From the NCBI RefSeq assembly GCF_032393985.1, contig NZ_CP135918.1, positions 248,001 through 312,000 of the forward strand: a DNA stretch of 64,000 bases, written 5' to 3'. The notes below the pieces were generated by a model. The model was given only the letters and a program-made list of their open reading frames with translations. It was not told the origin of the DNA and made no database searches. The position numbers and the translations under genes are program-made. Within the stretch, counting starts at the first letter, position 1. Each line of letters begins with the position of its first letter. Below, piece after piece: positions 7,755 to 18,880 of the stretch. Origin of the DNA: Fischerella sp. JS2. GTDB taxonomy: Bacteria; Cyanobacteriota; Cyanobacteriia; Cyanobacteriales; Nostocaceae.

Positions 7755-10547
7755 TTATACCATCTCAGAGGATGTTTGCACTACTGCTTGAGGTTGGGGT
7801 TGGAACATAAATAAGGAGTAGACAACATCTCGACGAATATTGGTCATCATATCCAAGAACAGTTCGTAACCCTCGGTCTTGTATTCAATTAATGGATCTT
7901 TTTGACCATAACCCCGTAATCCTACGGACTCACGTAAAGCATCCATTTGTTGCAGATGTTCCCGCCAAAGGGTATCTATTCGCTGCAAGATAAAGAAGCG
8001 TTCAGCTTGGCGCATCAATCCGGGTTGAATTTGGTCTATTTGCGCTTCCTTCATGTCGTAGGCGATTCGTACCTGTTCGTGCATGAAGGCTTTAATCTCA
8101 CTCATTGACATATCTATTAGTTGAGATGATTGTAAGTCTGCTAATAGATAAACAAATTCTTTGACTTTTTCAACTAACTTGTCTAGTTCCCACTCTTCTG
8201 AAGGCAAATCTGGATTGATATAGTAGTTAACGATGTCGTCCATCGTTTTTTCAGCGTACTCAATCACTTGTTCTTTGAGGTCTTGTCCTTCTAGAACCCG
8301 TCGCCGTTCAGCGTAAATAGCACGGCGTTGGTTGTTCATCACCTCGTCGTATTCAAATACCTGCTTACGGATATCGTAGTAGTAGGTTTCGACTTTTTTC
8401 TGAGCGCCTTCTAAGCTACGAGTCAGCATCCCGGATTCAATAGGCATATCTTCTTCTACGCGGAAGGCTTCCATTAATTTCGCGACGCGATCGCCACCAA
8501 AGATCCGCATCAAGTTATCTTCTAAACTGAGGAAAAATCTGGTGGAACCAGGGTCGCCTTGGCGTCCGGCGCGTCCTCGTAATTGGTTGTCAATCCGCCG
8601 CGACTCATGACGTTCTGTACCAATTACGTGTAAGCCTCCCAGATCTACTACTTCTTGGTGTTCGCGATTGGTGAACACTTCATACTCTTGCTTAATGCGG
8701 TTGTAAGCTTCCCGCAATTTCTGAATTACAGGGTCGTCAATCGGGGCTTTTTCGGCGGCGACAGCGACTTTTTCTTCTGCTTCCAATTCTGGCAGACTGC
8801 GATCGCCATAGGCTTTGACTGCCATTTCTACTGCTTGCTTGAGCAGCTGTTCTGTTTCTTTGGAAAGTTGAGTTGGGAAAACCTGGGGCGAAGCTTTCCA
8901 AGTTTTGACTTTTTTGCCAGGGACAAAGCCTTGACCACTACCGGAAGCAGGAGGCAAACCAGCTGCCCTGTGAACGCTAAACATATCTTCATCTTCTGGC
9001 TTGACGATCCGGGGCATGAAGTATTCCCGCATCTTCAAACGAGCCATATATTCAGCGTTACCACCCAAGATAATATCCGTACCTCTACCAGCCATGTTCG
9101 TAGCGATAGTCACAGCACCTTTGCGTCCTGCTTGAGCGACAATCTCCGCTTCCCGCTCCACGTTTTCTGGTCGGGCGTTGAGCAATTCATGGGGAATGCT
9201 CATTTGTTTCAACAACTGGCTGAGATACTCAGATTTTTCTACACTTGTAGTTCCTACCAATACGGGTCTACCAAGTTGGTGCATTTCGGCACATTCTTTG
9301 GCGATCGCCCGCCACTTGCCGGCCTCATTCTTAAACACCATGTCGGATAAGTCTTCCCGTCTTCTAACCCGGTTGGTAGGAATAACGGTTACTTCCAGTT
9401 TGTAGATTTTTTCAAATTCGGCTTCTTCCGTTTTTGCCGTTCCTGTCATCCCACCCAATTTGGGATAGAGCAAAAACAGGTTTTGATAAGTAATAGTCGC
9501 CAAAGTTTGGGTTTCTGGTTGAATTTCTACGTGTTCTTTGGCTTCAATTGCTTGGTGCAGTCCATCACTCCAACGCCGTCCCGGTAGCACCCGTCCGGTA
9601 AATTCATCAACGATGACTACTTCTCCGTTGCGGACAATATAGTTAACGTCCTTCAGGAACAGTTCTTTGGCTTTAATTGCGTTGAAAACAAAGTGCGCCC
9701 AAGGATCTTCAGGGTCAAATAAATCTTTTACTTCCAACAGCTGTTCTGCTTCAGCAAAGCCTTCATCAGTTAACAGGACGTTACGGGCTTTTTCATCTAC
9801 CTCATAATGCTCATCTTTTTGCAAGGCGGCGGCGATCCGGGCTGCTTCTATATATTTTTCTGTGGGGCGTTCGACTTGCCCAGAAATAATTAATGGCGTC
9901 CGCGCTTCGTCAATTAAAATTGAATCTACCTCGTCAATCACGCAGTAGTTGAATGGGCGCTGCACTACATCAGTGATTGATGTTGCCATGTTGTCGCGCA
10001 GGTAGTCAAATCCTACCTCACTGTTGGTGACATAGGTAATATCACAGTCATAATTTTTTTTGCGTTCTTGGGGGGTCATACTAGCCTGAATCAGACCTAC
10101 ACTCAAACCCAAGAAGCGATGTACCTGTCCCATCCATTCCGCGTCCCGACGAGCTAGGTAATCGTTGACTGTAACTACATGTACACCTTTGCCTGTGAGA
10201 GCATTTAAATAGCTAGGTAAAGTTGCCACTAGGGTTTTACCTTCACCAGTTTTCATTTCGGCAATTTGCCCTGTGTGCAAAATTACACCACCCAACAACT
10301 GGACATCAAAGTGCCGTAACCCTAAGACTCGCCGTCCGGCTTCCCTGACTACAGCGAAAGCTTCGCTGAGAATATCATCAAGAGTTTCACCTTGAGCCAG
10401 ACGCTGCTTAAACTCTGCTGTTTTGCCTTTAAGTTCTTCATCAGAAAGGGCTTTGATATCTTCCTCTAAGAGGTTAATTTCAGTAATGTAAGGTTGGTAT
10501 TTTTTAAGCTTACGAGCGTTGGGGTCGCCCAACAAAGTTTTTAGCAT
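7755..10547 (-). CDS. secA: Preprotein translocase ATPase SecA
   Basis: Motor ATPase that pushes unfolded preproteins through SecYEG in both cytoplasmic and thylakoid membranes. The 930-residue length is normal for cyanobacteria. N-terminal [17 protein letters not shown] is typical. NBD1 has Walker [15 protein letters not shown] and the DEVD box in [18 protein letters not shown]. The preprotein-binding region follows at residues about 230-370, NBD2 includes [15 protein letters not shown] and [18 protein letters not shown], and the helical scaffold fills the rest. The C-terminus ends SSEMV and lacks the Cys-rich zinc tail of proteobacterial SecA, as usual in this phylum. Transcribed alone, with about 500 gene-free bases upstream. 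Confidence 0.98.
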   Translation of the reverse strand: MLKTLLGDPNARKLKKYQPYITEINLLEEDIKALSDEELKGKTAEFKQRLAQGETLDDILSEAFAVVREAGRRVLGLRHFDVQLLGGVILHTGQIAEMKTGEGKTLVATLPSYLNALTGKGVHVVTVNDYLARRDAEWMGQVHRFLGLSVGLIQASMTPQERKKNYDCDITYVTNSEVGFDYLRDNMATSITDVVQRPFNYCVIDEVDSILIDEARTPLIISGQVERPTEKYIEAARIAAALQKDEHYEVDEKARNVLLTDEGFAEAEQLLEVKDLFDPEDPWAHFVFNAIKAKELFLKDVNYIVRNGEVVIVDEFTGRVLPGRRWSDGLHQAIEAKEHVEIQPETQTLATITYQNLFLLYPKLGGMTGTAKTEEAEFEKIYKLEVTVIPTNRVRRREDLSDMVFKNEAGKWRAIAKECAEMHQLGRPVLVGTTSVEKSEYLSQLLKQMSIPHELLNARPENVEREAEIVAQAGRKGAVTIATNMAGRGTDIILGGNAEYMARLKMREYFMPRIVKPEDEDMFSVHRAAGLPPASGSGQGFVPGKKVKTWKASPQVFPTQLSKETEQLLKQAVEMAVKAYGDRSLPELEAEEKVAVAAEKAPIDDPVIQKLREAYNRIKQEYEVFTNREHQEVVDLGGLHVIGTERHESRRIDNQLRGRAGRQGDPGSTRFFLSLEDNLMRIFGGDRVAKLMEAFRVEEDMPIESGMLTRSLEGAQKKVETYYYDIRKQVFEYDEVMNNQRRAIYAERRRVLEGQDLKEQVIEYAEKTMDDIVNYYINPDLPSEEWELDKLVEKVKEFVYLLADLQSSQLIDMSMSEIKAFMHEQVRIAYDMKEAQIDQIQPGLMRQAERFFILQRIDTLWREHLQQMDALRESVGLRGYGQKDPLIEYKTEGYELFLDMMTNIRRDVVYSLFMFQPQPQAVVQTSSEMV

Positions 10548-11048
10548 GGCAGATTATTTAACAAAATCAACGGGGATGGGAATTTTAAGTTTGGGTTATT
10601 GATTATATGTATTTGACCCAACTGAGTTTTATCAATTATCAGTTGTCAATTACCAGTCATCAGTTTTGTTTTTTGAATGAAAGTCCCCAACCAATTAGTG
10701 GTAATTAGTTGTTGGTTGCGGGTAAAATTCCCCACCATAGGCTTGATAACTGATAACTGTTCACTGTTCACTGAATTTAATACTCTAGAAATGGGTTAGC
10801 AATGGGAATTTCCAACAAAAACAGTAACAAGACAAACCAATCTAGTTACTAAATGATGGCTTTAAATTAGAAGTTTATATTTGAAACTTTATTAATAGTA
10901 TCATTTCGCTTCCAGATAAGGCAGTGAAGCCCGACCATGCTCAAGTAGCGATCGCCGTTCTTTGTGGGGTATGAGGGGTGTGAGAAGTAGAAGAATGAAA
11001 TATTTATTTTACTCCTCATACTTCCCTCACTCCTCATACTTCCCTCAC
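10548..11048. other. Gene-free stretch with short tandem repeats
   Basis: No credible gene. It holds heptamer-like TCAATTATCAGTTGTCAATT runs near 10630 and a tandem pair of CCTCATACTTCCCTCACT around 11016-11049, just behind the cytochrome stop codon. The secA promoter should lie in the left part, since secA starts at 10547. Confidence 0.5.
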
Positions 11049-11594
11049 TTAATTAGAATTCTCCCACTCCGGAGTCAGACGACGGAAATTATACTCATTG
11101 GCACTAGGATGACAGGAGACACAGCTATTGATCTCCACAGGACGTGGTAATTTAACTTGGGGGTGTAAAGCTTTGAAAAAACGAGAGTTGTTGACCCGAT
11201 AAGGTATTTGTTCGTCTTCTAGGATCGGACGGGAAAAAGTGGAAAGATATCTCCAAACCAAAATGCGTGGTGGATCGACAAGAGGCCGAATTTGGCCGCC
11301 GTAATGTTGCGAGTCTTGCAGAATATTTTTCCAAGTTTGGGTGGGTAAAACTTGTGGTGGTAGGGCAATATGACAACTAGAGCAATTTTCTAAGTAAAGT
11401 TCTTGTCCAAGTTGGTACTGAGCAGGTACTACATCTACAGTACCTATTTCAGAGGTAGGAGTAGTGCCTTGGGCATTTGTAGCGAAGGAAATAAGCCAAC
11501 CCATAGCCAAACTCCAAGTCAGGACTATTAACAGTAAACCTAAAGATTTTCCCTTGAGTTGGCGGTGCTTGCGATACTTATTTAAATTAGTCAT
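11049..11594 (-). CDS. Diheme cytochrome c, membrane-anchored or exported
   Basis: A 181-residue exported protein. A basic N-terminus and hydrophobic segment (SLGLLLIVLTWSLAMGWLI, residues 17-36) act as signal or anchor. Two c-type heme sites follow: CSSCH near residue 71 and CVSCH near residue 156. The spacing of about 85 residues and the presence of PP.IL..Y and Pro-rich linkers fit the cyanobacterial diheme cytochrome family. Both sites would need CcdA/Ccs1/CcsA for maturation. Its redox partner is unknown. Downstream lies only repetitive intergenic DNA; the neighbour upstream is a methyltransferase gene with no obvious link. Confidence 0.85.
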   Translation of the reverse strand: MTNLNKYRKHRQLKGKSLGLLLIVLTWSLAMGWLISFATNAQGTTPTSEIGTVDVVPAQYQLGQELYLENCSSCHIALPPQVLPTQTWKNILQDSQHYGGQIRPLVDPPRILVWRYLSTFSRPILEDEQIPYRVNNSRFFKALHPQVKLPRPVEINSCVSCHPSANEYNFRRLTPEWENSN

Positions 11595-11693
11595 TCCTCA
11601 CACTCATTAAATTTTAGATTTTGAAGAAGTATAGATAATAGGTGTTTTTCCCATCACCCATGACCTATTACTTAATCCCTAGTTCCCAATGCT

Positions 11694-12440
11694 TCATTTT
11701 GTTGCTACTACAATCATTCTGCGGCTATCAAGTGCAAATGGCTCACCATCGTGTCCGTAAACCTCAACCTGACGAAAACCTGCTTGATATAACCAGTCGC
11801 GGAGTTCTGTAAAGGTAAAATGGCGAACAAAGAAATTGAAGCGACGCATCTGTCCATTACGGATGATAATTCGTTCGTTATATGTGCGACCAGTAGAGAT
11901 ATCGTAGCGGTTAGTATCAATCATGTAATTGCCTTCACGTTCAGTAACAAAGGCAGGATGAAAGTTTTTTAAAATACGGTACAAGTTTTGAATATCAATT
12001 AATAGTTTACCGCCTGTTTTCAAGGCACAATCAGCTTGGAGGAGTACTTGGCGGTTTTGTTCATCCTCAAAATAACCGAAGGCAGTGAACCAGTTGATAA
12101 CAAAATTGAAACGTTCTGTCCAAGGAATAGAACGCATATCGCCTTGAATGTATTCTACCTCTACACCAGCAGCTACTGCATCTTGACGAGCTTTGTCTAA
12201 AAATAAAGCTGTAGCATCAAGTCCTGTCACGTTGCAGCCGTGTTTAGCAAGTTGATTGGCAATTCTTCCATGTCCACAAGCTAAATCTAATACAGTCATT
12301 CCTGCTTCTAGACTCAGCAAACGCCAAATTAATTCAACATTTCGCTCAGTACGCTCCAATGTTATTAAAGGTTTGTAGAAGTAAAGATAATCTTCATTGA
12401 ACAAACTTTCAAAATCAAATTTGCTTGTACTCATAAGCAT
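11694..12440 (-). CDS. Class I SAM-dependent methyltransferase
   Basis: Cytoplasmic methyltransferase of unknown substrate. Motif I is LDLACGHGRIANQLA, followed by GLDATALFLDKARQ (motif II acidic residue), VEYIQGDMRSIPW, FNFVINWFTAFGYF and a C-terminal FTELRDWLYQAGFRQVEVYG, as in UbiE/methyltransf_25-type enzymes. The frame extends 13 codons upstream of 12440, but those residues look like intergenic translation. ATGs at 12440 or 12434 give the natural start (MLMSTSKFDFE or MSTSKFDFE). It sits about 90 bases downstream of a MoxR ATPase gene on the same strand. Confidence 0.85.
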   Translation of the reverse strand: MLMSTSKFDFESLFNEDYLYFYKPLITLERTERNVELIWRLLSLEAGMTVLDLACGHGRIANQLAKHGCNVTGLDATALFLDKARQDAVAAGVEVEYIQGDMRSIPWTERFNFVINWFTAFGYFEDEQNRQVLLQADCALKTGGKLLIDIQNLYRILKNFHPAFVTEREGNYMIDTNRYDISTGRTYNERIIIRNGQMRRFNFFVRHFTFTELRDWLYQAGFRQVEVYGHDGEPFALDSRRMIVVATK

Positions 12441-12529
12441 TGTACTTAAGATGCTTTCACGGAGTGTAACGCACAACAATGCTTAGGTGGAAGACAAGCT
12501 TCGAGTTTGAAGTAAACTTCAAGATTAAT

Positions 12530-13438
12530 TTAAGGAATTGGTATGGCCCGCAATAATCTTTCCATCACAGTTTTAGCACTGCGTCCACCTGCAGGGATGA
12601 GACGATGACAAAGAACATGAGGAGCGAGAAATTTCACGTCATCGGGAATAGCATAATCACGTCCCAATAAAAAAGCCAGTGCTTGAGTAGCTCGATGTAA
12701 TGCTACCGTACCACGGGGACTTACCCCCAAGGTAATTTCCTCATCGCATCGCGTCGCCCGCACTAAGTCAAGGATATACTGTTGCAAGGAAATATCTACC
12801 TTGATTTGAGCTACGATTTGCCGCAATTGTTGGACTTCTGCCAAGCTAATACAAGGTTGTAAATCGGCAACATTCACTCCCTTATCCAGGCGTTGCAGCA
12901 TTTGTAGTTCTTCTGCTTCGCAAGGATAACCCAAACTCAAGGACAGCATAAACCTGTCCATCTGTGCTTCTGGCAGAGGAAAAGTACCTTGGTATTCGAT
13001 GGGGTTTTGAGTAGCAATCACAAAAAATGGTGTGGGAACAGCACGGGAGACACCATCGGCTGTTACCTGCTGTTCTTCCATAACTTCTAGTAAAGCCGAT
13101 TGAGTGCGGGGTGTAGCGCGGTTAATTTCATCAGTTAACAAGACATTGGCAAATACTGGGCCGGGGAGAAAGTGAAATTCGCCGCTTTTAGGATTCCAGA
13201 TATTAGTGCCTGTGATGTCGGTTGGTAGTAAATCAGGGGTGCATTGTAGTCTTTGAAACTTGCCATCAATTGAACGGGCGAGTGCTTTTGCTAAGAGAGT
13301 TTTACCGACTCCCGGAACATCTTCGAGCAAAGCATGACCACCAGCGAGTAAAGCAACTAGAACTAAGCGTATTGCCTCATTTTTGCCAACAATAGTGTAA
13401 GCCAAATTTTGTGTGAGGGCGTCAATTTTGTCTCTCAT
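12530..13438 (-). CDS. MoxR family AAA+ ATPase
   Basis: MoxR ATPases act as chaperones that help mature or load metal cofactors into partner complexes, often with VWA-domain proteins. The 302 residues carry Walker A DVPGVGKTLLAKALA, Walker B VLLTDEINRATPRTQSALLE, sensor 1 FFVIATQNP, and the SPRGTVALHRATQALAFLLG C-terminal lid helix of the family. No DUF58 or VWA partner is encoded beside it, unlike in many MoxR operons; the methyltransferase gene downstream is the only close neighbour. The upstream gap holds tandem repeats. Confidence 0.93.
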   Translation of the reverse strand: MRDKIDALTQNLAYTIVGKNEAIRLVLVALLAGGHALLEDVPGVGKTLLAKALARSIDGKFQRLQCTPDLLPTDITGTNIWNPKSGEFHFLPGPVFANVLLTDEINRATPRTQSALLEVMEEQQVTADGVSRAVPTPFFVIATQNPIEYQGTFPLPEAQMDRFMLSLSLGYPCEAEELQMLQRLDKGVNVADLQPCISLAEVQQLRQIVAQIKVDISLQQYILDLVRATRCDEEITLGVSPRGTVALHRATQALAFLLGRDYAIPDDVKFLAPHVLCHRLIPAGGRSAKTVMERLLRAIPIP

Positions 13439-13449
13439 AAGAATTGGGA

Positions 13450-13725
13450 ATTAGGGATTGGGTAGCGGGAGACAGGGGAGATGGGGGGATGGGGGGATGG
13501 GGAGTGTAAGGAGGTGGGGAGTGTGTAGACACGCAAGTGGCTTCCCGTAGGGTGGAGTGTGAGGAGTGTGTAGACGCGTAGCGGCTTAAGGTAAGGGTGG
13601 AGTGTGAGGAGTGTGGGGAGAATAATATAGTAACTAATTCCCTTTGTCCCCCTTGTCCCCCTTGTCCCCCTTGTCCTCCTTGTCCTCCTTGTCCCCCTTG
13701 TCCTCCTTGTCCCCTTTCCTTCACT
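13450..13725. repeat. G/C-skewed tandem repeat block
   Basis: Contains runs of GGGGGGATGG, about ten copies of a CCCCCTTGTC-type decamer (13639-13715), and two partial copies of the GTGTAGACGCGTAGCGGCTT dispersed repeat. The open frame across it translates as GGQGGQGG on the minus strand, pure repeat and not a gene. Confidence 0.8.
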
Positions 13726-13755
13726 AGTGTTCCCTTAGCGAGACAAAATTAACAA

Positions 13756-14856
13756 TTAACACTTAAAAAAAGCTCTAGCGGCATTACAGTCTAGTTGAAT
13801 TTGTGTTTTGAGTGCTTCTAGATTAGGAAATTTTTGCTCTGGTCGTAAAAACTTTTCAAGATGCACCGCCAGCTTTTTACCATATAAATCACCAAACCAA
13901 TCAAACAGATGTACTTCTACCGAAAGATGAATACCATTAACTGTGGGGCGATTACCTATATTCATGACACCCAAATAGCCATTTCCTGTAATATCTAATA
14001 TTTCACTCACAGTAAAAACACGGACTGCATAAACACCGTGGTGAGGCAGAAACTTGTCTTTGGGTAATTCCAGGTTAGCGGTGGGAAATCCAATAGTTCT
14101 GCCAACTTGTTGACCTTTAATCACAGTACCGATGAGGGTGTAAGGTCGTCCCAACAATTGGTTTGCTCGTTCAATGTCGCCACTAGTAAGAATTTCGCGG
14201 ATAAGTGAACTGCTAATGCGGGTCTGTTGGTACACCTGGATATTATTTTCTTGAGATTCTGCACAAGTTTCTAGAGAGGCGATAGTAACAGGAATGTTGT
14301 ATTTAGCACCAATAAGTTGTAAGTCACGAGCAGTACCACTACGTTTAGAGCCAAAACGAAAATCTTGCCCGACGCTAATTTGTACTGCTTGTAATTGTTG
14401 AACGAGAATTTTTTCTACAAATTCTTCTGGAGTCAAAGCACATAGTTCTTTATCGAAAGGTAATAGTACCAGTTGTTGTACTCCAAGCGATCGCAACTGA
14501 TGGACTTTTTCATCCAATGGTGTGAGCAAACTCCTGGGTTTACCTGTAAAAAACTCTTGGGGATGAGGATCGAAGGTGACGACGGTCGAAAAGATGGAAT
14601 CGTTGTGGGGTTTTTGTGATAGGGAGATGGGGTGATGGAGTGGTGGGGTGAGTTTCTCCCCATCTCCCAATCTCCCCATCTCCTCATCATCTTTCTCCCC
14701 ATCTTTCCTAAACGGTGGCAGAATTGGTTGGATCACTCGTTGATGACCACGATGTACACCGTCAAACTTGCCAAGCGCGACAGCAGTTGGCGTGAGAGCC
14801 AATTCAGGTGAAGATGTTACCCACACAGAATACCCATTTTGAGACAAATTTGGCAC
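13756..14856 (-). CDS. ribF: Bifunctional riboflavin kinase / FMN adenylyltransferase RibF
   Basis: Makes FMN and FAD from riboflavin in the cytoplasm. The N-terminal adenylyltransferase has LGKFDGVHRGHQRVI (residues 28-42), TFDPHPQEFF and SSSLIREILTSGDIERANQLLGR; the C-terminal kinase has GRTIGFPTANLELP and GVMNIGNRPTV. It starts with GTG at 14856; a GTG at 14826 is an alternative. Residues about 50-88 are an extra low-complexity segment (for example LGDGEKLTPPLHHPISL) not found in typical RibF. It lies between the Rossmann start and the TFDPHP motif, and its DNA is a copy of the intergenic G-rich/C-rich repeat. The frame is intact, so the enzyme may tolerate it as a surface loop. Confidence 0.93.
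   Translation of the reverse strand: MPNLSQNGYSVWVTSSPELALTPTAVALGKFDGVHRGHQRVIQPILPPFRKDGEKDDEEMGRLGDGEKLTPPLHHPISLSQKPHNDSIFSTVVTFDPHPQEFFTGKPRSLLTPLDEKVHQLRSLGVQQLVLLPFDKELCALTPEEFVEKILVQQLQAVQISVGQDFRFGSKRSGTARDLQLIGAKYNIPVTIASLETCAESQENNIQVYQQTRISSSLIREILTSGDIERANQLLGRPYTLIGTVIKGQQVGRTIGFPTANLELPKDKFLPHHGVYAVRVFTVSEILDITGNGYLGVMNIGNRPTVNGIHLSVEVHLFDWFGDLYGKKLAVHLEKFLRPEQKFPNLEALKTQIQLDCNAARAFFKC
14593..14709 (-). repeat. Repeat element inserted in frame in ribF
   Basis: On the coding strand, GGGGAGATTGGGAGATGGGG-type octamers are followed by a C-rich CACCCCACCACTCCATCACC part. Similar G-rich/C-rich blocks occur in intergenic DNA and inside the MnmC-like gene (31787-31875). The encoded peptide is absent from typical RibF. 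Confidence 0.65.
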
Positions 14857-15080
14857 GTCGATTTTGGGATCTTAGTTTTGTTCAACTTGTTTGCTAACTC
14901 TTAGGGAATTGCCTTTGTGGGCGTTTCTAGCCTGTGGTAGGCGCTTTCAAGACATCTAGTGCTATCAGCTTTTGCCTTGTTACTAACTCATACCACAGAT
15001 ACCCAAAGGGCGCTTACCTGTAGAATAAGCTCTTGATCACCAATCTAATCTAAAATCTAGAATTACTTCCTTAGCAATAT

Positions 15081-15977
15081 CTACATAGAAAACTTACTAA
15101 TAGGAAAAGATTCTGATAAAGGAACTGAAACAGGAACCTGAAGCACCATTCCTTCCCGTGCCATAACTGCACCAGAAAATTTCCGACATGCTTCTTCCCC
15201 TACCCGATCTAAAAATTCATCATTATGAGCAGGATCGTGGTGAAAAATTACTAGTGTCTTAACATTGGCGGCTTTAGCTACCTTCACAGCTTCTTGCCAT
15301 GTAGAATGTCCCCAACCAATTTTAGGATTGGTCGGTGAATGATATTCTTCATCAGTATATGTGGAATCGTAGATCAGGATATCGGCGTCACGGGCTAGCC
15401 ACAGGACATTTTCATCCAGCCTATCTGCAAAATGTTCGGTATCCGTAATGTAAACAGCAGCACCACCACGCCAATTGACTCGGTATCCAACTGCTTCACC
15501 TGGATGATTAAGTGGAGCCGTTTCTACGGTAATATCATCAATACCTATAGCTTGTCCTGGTATAACATCGTAGAAATCTAAGTTTGCCTGCATTATTTGC
15601 AAGGGAACAGGAAAATTTGGATGCAGCATCTGGTCATTGAGACGCTGTTCTACGGTTGAACCATCAGGAGCGATCGCTCCATAAATATGAAATGTATTTC
15701 CCCTCACAAAGCCCGGTGTAAAAAAGGGAAAACCTTGCATGTGATCCCAATGGGAGTGAGTGAAAAATATGTGAGCTTCTATAGGCATTTTGGGCAACAA
15801 AGATTGCCCTAGCACATGCAGTCCCGTGCCACCATCAAAAATTAAGCGTTTGCCATCCACTTGCATTTCAACGCAAGGGGTATTACCTCCGTAATGGACT
15901 GTGTTTGATCCCGGACAGGGGATACTGCCACGAACGCCCCAAAAATGCACGGTAAATTGGTTCTCTATCCTTGACAT
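15081..15977 (-). CDS. MBL-fold metallo-hydrolase (phosphodiesterase-like)
   Basis: Metallo-beta-lactamase-fold enzyme with the THSHWDHMQG motif (HxHxDH) near residue 75, the upstream FDGGTGLHVLG, and later metal ligands in APLNHPGEAVGYR, ITDTEH and VIFHHDP. It opens FWGVRGSIPCPG and YGGNTPCVE, the hallmark of the PhnP/phosphodiesterase-like subgroup seen widely in cyanobacteria. The substrate is unknown; related enzymes hydrolyse cyclic phosphates or phosphodiesters. The frame reaches 16010, but the ATG at 15977 (MSRIENQF) gives the family's normal start. A tandem duplication lies immediately upstream. Confidence 0.88.
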   Translation of the reverse strand: MSRIENQFTVHFWGVRGSIPCPGSNTVHYGGNTPCVEMQVDGKRLIFDGGTGLHVLGQSLLPKMPIEAHIFFTHSHWDHMQGFPFFTPGFVRGNTFHIYGAIAPDGSTVEQRLNDQMLHPNFPVPLQIMQANLDFYDVIPGQAIGIDDITVETAPLNHPGEAVGYRVNWRGGAAVYITDTEHFADRLDENVLWLARDADILIYDSTYTDEEYHSPTNPKIGWGHSTWQEAVKVAKAANVKTLVIFHHDPAHNDEFLDRVGEEACRKFSGAVMAREGMVLQVPVSVPLSESFPISKFSM

Positions 15978-16010
15978 GGGTGTTGCTTGCTGGACTGAGC
16001 GGGCGATCAT

Positions 16011-16140
16011 CCGATTTTAGATTTTGGATTTTGGATTGGTTCCACAGATTAATCTGAGGGCTTGTACCATCAAATCATCATCGGATTTTAGATTTTGGAT
16101 TGGCTCCACAGATTAATCTGGGGGCTTGTACCATTAAGGA
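16011..16140 (+). repeat. Tandem duplication, about 65 bp twice
   Basis: GATTTTAGATTTTGGATT, CCACAGATTAATCTG and GGGCTTGTACCAT occur in order at 16012-16070 and again at 16084-16134. A related GATTTTAGATTTTGGATT run is found behind pyrD (41293). The CAGATTAATCTG core is itself palindromic. The rest of the 390-base gap to surE shows no gene. Confidence 0.7.
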
Positions 16141-16403
16141 ATTATCGGTCAATCAAAAAATGTTACTTATTGTGTTAAGTTTATGCCGTTTCACTTCTTT
16201 TGATAGATAGTAAATTTATCAGTAAAACAGCATACCTTGACCCAGGTTGATTTTACTCAAGATGAATCAGGGAAACTCTAAGGTAAATTTCAAGTTTTTG
16301 GAGTTTTTATAAGGGTTATCTGCAAGTACGCTCCTACTTTATAGCCTATATTTAATCGTGATGCATTTAACCATCACCTTACAGTTACTTATACTCCTAA
16401 AAC

Positions 16404-17225
16404 TTACTTTAGTTTAAAGTTCCACTGAGATAATTGATGCAACCCTGTGCCGTAGGTCAGGTTGTATTTTAATGGCGTCACACTAATGTAGTTATCACGG
16501 ATGACGTGTACGTCCATAGGTATATCTTGAGGCAAATTCAAACCTACTGGTGGTTCTATATCTTCTAAAATCTCTCCCGTTAACCAGTAGTAAGTCTTAC
16601 CACGCGGATCAATTCTTTTATCAAAAACATCAACATAGCGTCGCACTCCTTGGCGAGTGATGGCAACTCCGGAGATTTCTTCCCACGTCACAGCAGGAAT
16701 GTTAACGTTAAGCAACATCAAATCTACCAAAGGTTTTGCTGCCAGATATTCTACTAAGATTTTGGCAAATTTCGCTGCGGGTTGAAAATCTTTAGAAGAG
16801 AAACTAGTAAGACTAAGTGCTACACTGGGAATACCTTCAATTAAGCCCTCCATTGCTGCGGAAACAGTACCAGAATAAAGAATTTCTGTTCCCAAATTCG
16901 CACCTTGATTAATACCAGAAATAACCAAATCGGGAGGAGAATCAAGTAAAGCCCATAGTGCTAATTTTACACAGTCAGAGGGAGTACCATCACAAGCCCA
17001 AGCTTTGACGGCAGGATGAAAAATAGACTCGACAATTTCAGCGCGAATTGGTTGATGTAATGTCAGCCCATGTCCAGTGGCCGAACGTTCTCGATCTGGA
17101 CAAACTACAGTTACTTCATGTCCTGCTTTTACCAATGTATTAGCAAGGGTACGAATACCCAAGGCATAAATACCGTCATCGTTACTAATTAGTAATTTCA
17201 TTTTTTGATTTAGTGCATGTGTCAT
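16404..17225 (-). CDS. surE: 5'/3'-nucleotidase SurE
   Basis: Metal-dependent phosphatase that dephosphorylates nucleoside monophosphates; linked in many bacteria to stationary-phase survival. The N-terminal active site is [18 protein letters not shown] (the DD pair binds the metal), with [42 protein letters not shown] and SVALSL following, all family signatures. The 273-residue length is normal. Two starts are possible: the ATG at 17225, preceded by AAGGA at 7 bases, and the ATG at 17201, which gives the classic [10 protein letters not shown] start. I kept the longer one because of the ribosome site, but the shorter is equally plausible. Confidence 0.95.
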   Translation of the reverse strand: MTHALNQKMKLLISNDDGIYALGIRTLANTLVKAGHEVTVVCPDRERSATGHGLTLHQPIRAEIVESIFHPAVKAWACDGTPSDCVKLALWALLDSPPDLVISGINQGANLGTEILYSGTVSAAMEGLIEGIPSVALSLTSFSSKDFQPAAKFAKILVEYLAAKPLVDLMLLNVNIPAVTWEEISGVAITRQGVRRYVDVFDKRIDPRGKTYYWLTGEILEDIEPPVGLNLPQDIPMDVHVIRDNYISVTPLKYNLTYGTGLHQLSQWNFKLK

Positions 17226-17812
17226 TTGTCATTCCTTAGTCATTAGTCAATAGTCTTTGGTCAATTGTCAATGTCACAAGTCACAAAATATGAAAAAAGG
17301 GATTAGGGATCGGGTACCGGGGATCGGGAATTGGGGAGATAAGGAGGACAAACCAGACAAGGGAGACAAGGGAGACAAGGGGGACAAGGAAGAATTTCTC
17401 CTTTGTCTCCCCACCCCACCACCCCATTGCCCCTAATCCCCAACGCCTCTTTCTTTATGCCGGGGGACCCTTACTTTACAGAAGCCGAGTAAAGCGCGTC
17501 TACGGCAATCGCTCATGGGGGACTCACCGGTCCCCACACTCCCCGTTCCCTAATATCGCTTCTAAACTGGTAGTAACAGGTTGCGTTGCAACCGTTGCCT
17601 TTGATGCACAATTGACTTATTAATTAATTTGATTAATCTTTTGTCTTTTGTCCTTTGTCATTAGTCCAAAGTTAATGACCAATGACCAAAGAAAGGATGA
17701 AAAAAGAAAAAGGATGCAAAAATAAGGATGAAGTATAAAGTATAAAAAATTTTCATCCTTCATACTTCACACTTCATACTTTAGATGACCTATGACTATT
17801 GACTATTAACTA
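17226..17812. other. Repeat-rich gap between surE and pheS (divergent promoters)
   Basis: Nearly 590 bases without a gene. It holds heptamer runs (ATTAGTCAATAGTC near 17240; AATGACCAATGACC near 17676; CTATGACTATTGACTATTAA near 17790), GGGAGACAAGGGAGACAAGG-type repeats near 17357, a GCGCGTCTACGG fragment at 17492 and CTTCATACTTC-type repeats near 17760. Both surE and pheS promoters must lie here. Confidence 0.6.
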
Positions 17813-18804
<992 letters not shown>

Positions 18805-18806
18805 AA

Positions 18807-18880
18807 ATGGTCATTAGTCAATAGTCATTGGTCATTTGTCATTTGTTTAAGTAATGACCAATGACTATTGACAATTATCA
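18807..18880. repeat. Heptamer short-tandem-repeat cluster forming an inverted repeat
   Basis: GTCATTAGTCAATAGTCATT and GTCATTTGTCATTTG are followed by the complementary AATGACCAATGACTATTGAC. The two arms could fold into a long imperfect hairpin between the convergent pheS and recQ genes, so it may act as a bidirectional terminator. The repeat class is typical of heterocystous cyanobacteria. Confidence 0.65.

Noticed and set aside
8655-9350. 231-codon plus-strand frame inside secA
   Set aside because: Antisense shadow of a strongly conserved gene.
13422-13724. 100-codon minus-strand frame with GGQGGQGG repeats
   Set aside because: Translation of a CCCCCTTGTC tandem repeat; no protein-like composition.
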